From positions 1,612,001 through 1,676,000 of the forward strand of contig NC_086368.1 of assembly GCF_036324505.1 (NCBI RefSeq): 64,000 nucleotides of DNA, given 5' to 3'. Below, one piece after another: positions 59,946 to 64,000 of the stretch. Under the pieces are notes generated by a model that had not been told where the DNA came from, searched no databases, and saw only the letters and a list, made by a program, of their open reading frames with translations. The stretch's first letter is position 1; each line of letters begins with the position of its first letter. The position numbers were made by a program, and so were the translations under genes. This DNA comes from Eleginops maclovinus (taxonomy: Eukaryota > Chordata > Actinopteri > Perciformes > Eleginopidae).

Positions 59946-60475
59946 GGGGCCTCATTTATAAAGCTTTCGTATGATTCAAGTGAAAAGATGGCGTATGTAC
60001 GAACAAAGGAAGTGAATAGGCAAAAAAATATTCTGATTTGATCACAATCAACTTGAAATGCGGCGCAGCTTTTGCGGACTTCACGTAACGCCCATACAGT
60101 ATTTGCCTATAAATAGTCAAAGAAACGCCCCGTATGAATATTCATTTAGACTGACTGCCTGATGATGATTGAAGGAAATGCCGACGGAACAGCTAAAAAA
60201 AAACGTTCACGCCGTGTAAGATTTTGGTTCTTGTTGGGGGGGTGCAGTTTGAAGATAACAAAGAGCTGCAGCATGTGAAGCACTGTGAACGCTACTGCCT
60301 CAGAAAGATATGCAGTCCGAAAAAGTTAATGACAATATACACACAGGCAGAGTGTTTGTGCAACGGGCCGGGGACAGGCGTCTCCGCACCCCCGTGATAA
60401 GAAGCTGTCAGAAATTATTGGGGAATCCGAGGGGGGGTCAATAACATATCCGTATTTATATATTTATTTCTCAAA
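59946..60475 (+). mobile_element. DNA-transposon left end (GGGGCCTCATTTATAAAG type)
   Basis: The sequence GGGGCCTCATTTATAAAGC starting near 59946 is a common fish DNA-transposon terminus, seen by me mostly in Harbinger-like or other TIR elements. The matching right end is absent because a LINE fragment starts near 60476. The interior is non-coding. The family is uncertain. Confidence 0.4.
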
Positions 60476-60837
60476 GTTTTGTTTTTCTGTGCACCCAGGA
60501 GGTCATAAAGTCCATGGATACATCAAGCTTTGTGAATGCTCTCAGACGGTTCATTTCCATCATGATTCGGATGCTGCACCGCAAGACCCTGCAGCGCATC
60601 GTGAACACTGCTGAGAGGATCATTGGTGCCTCACTCCAATCACTCCTGTACATTTACAACACCCGCCTCACCCACAAAGCACTCAGCATGGTGGGTGACC
60701 CCTCCCATCCCTCCAACTGACTCTTTACCCTCCTGCCTTCAGGGAGAAGGTTCCGCAGCCTGAGGTCGAGCTCCACCCGACTGAAAAATAGCTTTTTCCA
60801 CCAGGCTGTCAGGAGGCTGAACTCTCTCCTATCACTG

Positions 60838-61565
60838 GATTTTTATGTCTTACTGACACATGGCAGAACCAACAAGAATGTATAATTCTCAACCAAGCCA
60901 CTCCCCAAGGTTATGGCTATATCCAGAAGCCTCGCAGCCTTCGCCGTGGTGGCGGGTTGGCTGTTATTCATCGGGCTGAGATCCTGGTAAAAGACATCTC
61001 AGTGAATACTACCTCTCAGTGTGTTCACATGTTGACTGGGTCCACACAGCTACAGGTTGTCCTAATCTACCGCCCCCCCAAAGCCTCTGCCTGCTTCATA
61101 TCAGAGCTCACTGAACTGCTTGCCACTGTTTGCCCGAAATCCCCGTCTACCATCCTGCTGGGTGATTTTAACATTCATGTGGATTCCAGCAGCTGCTCCC
61201 TTGCTACTGATTTCCTTTCACTGCTGGACTGCTTTAATTTTACTCAACATGTACAGGGCCCCACACATGACAAAGGGCACACTCTGGACCTGGTGTGCTG
61301 TGCTGGCATAACCCCCTCCCACCTGCAGTGCACTGACCTGGCTGTCTCTGACCACCTTGCCATTCTATTCTTGGTCCCGGTGCCTCTACCTAAGCAGTGA
61401 GCCAAACGGCCCATCACGTTCAGGAACATCAAACGGGTGTGTACGTCAACACTTTCTGGCACCCTAGCGACCCACCTCGCCACCTACCACCCCTACGAAA
61501 CAATTGATGGCATGGTGGAACACTACAACCGTGCCCTCTCTCTCAGCCGGGACTTTGTAGCACCT
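60838..61565 (+). pseudogene. LINE endonuclease (EEP) domain fragment inside copy C
   Basis: From about 60843 (FLCLTDTW-like text, broken) a long readable stretch covers the apurinic-type endonuclease of an L2-like LINE: GYGYIQKPRSLRRGGGLAVI, VVLIYRPPK, LLGDFNIHVD and AVSDHLAILF, the GDFN and SDH motifs being the catalytic signatures. It stops near 61565, shortly after the domain. In a normal element this domain precedes the RT by about 1 kb, but here it follows the RT C-terminus. It is therefore a separate fragment inserted or switched into copy C. Confidence 0.8.
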
Positions 61566-61811
61566 CTCCCCTCTATCTCACTTCTCCACCCTGCCCACAC
61601 TGGACCTGGACTTTAACAACCCCCCCACACACACAGACACAAAGATCCAGCACCAGTCACTTTTTACGCTGTTATGGACAATATGTTGCACTCCATTTGC
61701 ACCATGTACATTTTTAATATAACCTGCATACTTTTGAAATAATGGTTATTTGTGTTTTTTTGTATATATTGAGTGTGTATGTGTATGTATATATAATAAT
61801 GTATGTATATA

Positions 61812-63414
61812 CAGTGGGGCAAAAAAGTATTTAGTCAGCCACCAATTGTGCAAGTTCTCCCATTTAAAAAGATGAGAGAGGCCTGTAATTTTTATCATAG
61901 GTATACCTCAACTATGAGAGACAGAATGAGAAAAATAAATCCAGAAAATCACATTGTAGGATTTTTAATGAATTTATTTCAAATTATTGTGGAAAATAAG
62001 TATTTGGTCAATAACAAAAGTTCATCTCAATACTTTGTTATATACCCTTTGTTGGCAGTGACAGAGGTCAAACGTTATCTGTAAGTCTTCACAAGGTTTT
62101 CACACACTGTTGCTGGTATTTTGGCCCATTCCTCCATGCAGATCTCCTCTAAAGCAGTGATGTTTTGGGGCTGTCGCTGGGCAACACGGACTTTCAACTC
62201 CCTCCAAAGATTTTCTATGGGGTTGAGATCTGGAGACTGGCTAGGCCACTCCAGGACCTTGAAATGCTTCTTACGAAGCCACTCCTTCGTTGCCCTGGCG
62301 GTGTGTTTGGGATCATTGTCATGCTGAAAGACCCAGCCACGCTTCATCTTCAGTGCCCTTGCTGATGGAAGGAGGTTTTCACTCAAAATCTCACGATACA
62401 TGGCCCCATTCATTCTTTCCTTTACACGGATCAGTCGTCCTGGTCCCTTTGCAGAAGAACAGCCCCAAAGCATGATGTTTCCACCCCCATGCTTCACAGT
62501 AGGTATGGTGTTCTTTGGATGCAACTCTGCATTCTTTCTCCTCCAAACACGACGAGTTGAGTTTTTACCAAAAAGTTCTATTTTGGTTTCATCTGACCAT
62601 ATGACATTCTCCCAATCCTCTTCTGGATCATCCAAATGCCCTCTAGCAAACTTCAGATGGGCCTGGACATGTACTGGCTTAAGCAGGGGGACACGTCTGG
62701 AACTGCAGGATTTAAGTCCCTGGCGGCGTAGTGCGTTACTGATGGTAGCCTCTGTTACTTTGGTCCCAGCTCTCTGCAGGTCATTCACTAGGTCCCCCCG
62801 TGTGGTTCTGGGATTTTTGCTCACCGTTCTTGTGATCATTTTGACCCCACGGGGTGAGATCTTGCGTGGAGCCCCAGATCGAGGGAGATTAGCAGTGGTC
62901 TTGTATGTCTTCCATTTTCTAATAATTGCTCCCACAGTTGATTTCTTCACACCAAGCTGCTTACCTATTGCAGATTCAGTTTTCCCAGCCTGGTGCAGGT
63001 CTACAATTTTGTCTCTGGTCTCCTTTGACAGCTCTTTGGTCTTGGCCATAGTGGAGTTTGGAGTATGACTGTTTGAGGTTGTGGACAGGTGTCTTTTATA
63101 CTGATAACGAGTTCAAAAAGGTGCCATTAATACAGGTAACGAGTGGAGGACAGAGGAGCCTCTTAAAGAAGAAGTTACAGGTCTGTGAGAGCCAGAAATC
63201 TTGCTTGTTTGTAGGTGACCAAATACTTATTTTACCAGGAATTTACCAATTAATTCATTAAAAATCCTTCAATGTGATTTCCTGGATTTTTTTTTCTCAT
63301 TCTGTCTCTCATAGTTGAGGTATACCTATGATAAAAATTACAGGCCTCTCTCATCTTTTTAAATGGGAGAACTTGCACAATTGGTGGCTGACTAAATACT
63401 TTTTTGCCCCACTG
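61812..63414 (-). mobile_element. Nearly intact Tc1-like transposon
   Basis: TA flanks at 61810-61811 and 63415-63416. Both ends read CAGTGGGGCAAAAAAGTATT and stay almost identical for about 165 bp. A second motif, AATAAGTATTTGGTC, occurs at the inner edge on both sides (near 61997 and 63220), giving an IR/DR layout like Sleeping Beauty-type elements. 1603 bp long, inserted in the 3' UTR of a LINE. The near-identical TIRs and long open transposase suggest a fairly recent insertion. Confidence 0.95.
62075..63049 (-). CDS. Tc1-like transposase, 324 codons, DD34E triad complete
   Basis: Open from [10 protein letters not shown] to a TAA at 62075. Residues 1-110 form the paired-like double helix-turn-helix DNA-binding part, with a [10 protein letters not shown] linker at 59-68. 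The catalytic residues are Asp153 (WSDETK), Asp244 (QHDNDPKHT) and Glu279 (SPDLNPIEN), with 34 residues between the last two, the same spacing as Sleeping Beauty. A HGGGN glycine box is at 187-191. The TAA seems premature: the same frame goes on for 15 codons (RLTSVTAN...) to a TGA at 62027-62029, matching the usual ~340-residue length. The enzyme would bind the TIRs and move the element to TA sites. Activity is unknown because the C-terminus is shortened. Confidence 0.93.
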   Translation of the reverse strand: MAKTKELSKETRDKIVDLHQAGKTESAIGKQLGVKKSTVGAIIRKWKTYKTTANLPRSGAPRKISPRGVKMITRTVSKNPRTTRGDLVNDLQRAGTKVTEATISNALRRQGLKSCSSRRVPLLKPVHVQAHLKFARGHLDDPEEDWENVIWSDETKIELFGKNSTRRVWRRKNAELHPKNTIPTVKHGGGNIMLWGCSSAKGPGRLIRVKERMNGAMYREILSENLLPSARALKMKRGWVFQHDNDPKHTARATKEWLRKKHFKVLEWPSQSPDLNPIENLWRELKVRVAQRQPQNITALEEICMEEWAKIPATVCENLVKTYR

Positions 63415-63540
63415 TATATATTTTTATATATTGTATATATTTTTTAATGCATACCTCGGGACTGTGAGAAACAGCATTTTGATCTTTCTGTCTGTATACA
63501 CAAATTGAAAGATTGACAATAAAGTTGACTTTGACTTTGA

Positions 63541-64000
63541 TGTTCCAGTGAAGCTCGGATAGAGGCACCAATTTCATCGGAGCCTGCAAGGAGCTCAAGG
63601 TACCTTCAAACATAGACAGTGTCTATGTGGAGAAGTACCTATCCAAACAAGGCTGCACCTCGAAATGTAACCCACCCCACTCCTCTCACCTGGGCGGCGC
63701 ATGGGAGAGGATGATAGGCATAGCCCGGTGAATCATGGATTCCATATTCCTGCAGGAAGGATCCTTAAGGCTAACACATGAGGCTCTCGCAACTCTTCTG
63801 GCAGAAGTAGCAGCCAACATGAACGCAAGACCCTTGGGTCCAATATCCACTGGCCCTGTAGATCTAGTGGTGCTACTCCCTGCTACCCTCCTCACACAGA
63901 TGATATGTACCTTCTCAGCTCCTCCGGGGGAATCGCCACCAAAGATCTGTTCAAGCGTCACTTGCATCAGGTTCAATTCCTTGCAGATGCATTTTGGAGC
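63541..64000 (+). pseudogene. BEL/Pao LTR-retrotransposon integrase fragment, truncated by window end
   Basis: The plus-strand reading starts at SDRGTNFIGACKEL, the integrase core around the second catalytic Asp, and continues through NPPHSSHLGGAWERMIG, containing the catalytic-type Glu. The spacing and motifs are those of BEL/Pao integrases. A TGA interrupts it near 63729, and a frameshift near 63895 moves the end (GGIATKDLFKRHLHQVQ) to another frame. Integrase inserts the reverse-transcribed DNA, but this copy cannot encode it. The element begins abruptly at the tail of LINE copy C and continues beyond the window. Confidence 0.85.

Larger units (their letters stand above)
60476..63540 (+). 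mobile_element. L2-like LINE 3' end, copy C, split by a Tc1 and carrying an EN insert
   Basis: 5'-truncated LINE. RT C-terminus at about 60570-60835 (LQRIVNTAERIIGASLQ, HKALSMVGDPSHPSN, and in another frame the GRRFRSLRSSSTRLKNSFFH-type block). The 3' UTR from 61590 starts CACACTGGACCTGGACTTTA and includes CCAGCACCAGTCACTTTTTA. The tail at 63453-63540 ends GACAATAAAGTTGACTTTGA. The same ORF-end and UTR parts are found in copy A at 34940-35821, where they are joined by a pyrimidine tract instead of the endonuclease block. A Tc1 element interrupts the UTR at 61812-63414. Confidence 0.78.

Noticed and set aside
62400..63068. 222-codon plus-strand frame
   Set aside because: Antisense shadow of the Tc1 transposase on the minus strand.

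Overview
This is teleost nuclear DNA. The evidence is the set of fish-type repeats (Tc1-like transposons, several hAT families, L2-like and Rex3/RTE-like LINEs, solo LTRs, a BEL/Pao fragment), the long (TG)n, (CA)n and (TA)n arrays, the low gene density, and two vertebrate-type spliced exons. The species cannot be named from the sequence.

Host gene: two minus-strand exons, a 146-bp exon at 16144-16289 and a 30-bp micro-exon at 10239-10268, both with good splice sites and joining in phase, encode the equivalent of human FHIT residues 35-93 (Ap3A hydrolase, HIT superfamily). The gene runs right to left. The histidine-triad exon should lie left of base 1. The exon with the start codon was not found and should lie right of base 64000, so nearly everything else is probably fhit intron. 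FHIT is known for very large introns and lies in a common fragile site in humans.

Layout. 0.6-5 kb: a solo LTR with a perfect 5-bp target duplication, microsatellites and MITEs. 5.9-7.6 kb: a dead Tc1 element. 8.1-9.0 kb: one hAT element nested in another, each with its own 8-bp duplication. 10.2-16.3 kb: the two fhit exons, with a decayed ZMYM1/DUF4371-type hAT in the intron between them. 18.7-30.4 kb: TIR elements, a TTAA-flanked element, a deleted Tc1 copy and three solo LTRs, two of them part of nests. 34.9-38.0 kb: two L2-like LINE tails, one split by a Tc1 copy. 38-46.3 kb: three different hAT transposase relics (ZBED5-like, ZBED1-like, ZNF862-like) followed by a hAT MITE. 46.6-52.5 kb: a TTAA-flanked MITE, a TIR element and another nested hAT pair. 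56.8-59.1 kb: a Rex3-like LINE with an 11-bp target duplication. 60.5-63.5 kb: an L2-like LINE tail carrying a foreign endonuclease fragment and split by a nearly intact Tc1-like element. The window ends in a BEL/Pao integrase fragment.

There is no operon, CRISPR array or pathway here. The value of the window is a readable insertion history inside fhit, several TIR/LTR families I cannot name, and one Tc1 transposase (62075-63049) that keeps all three catalytic residues. I did not see a previously undescribed functional system.
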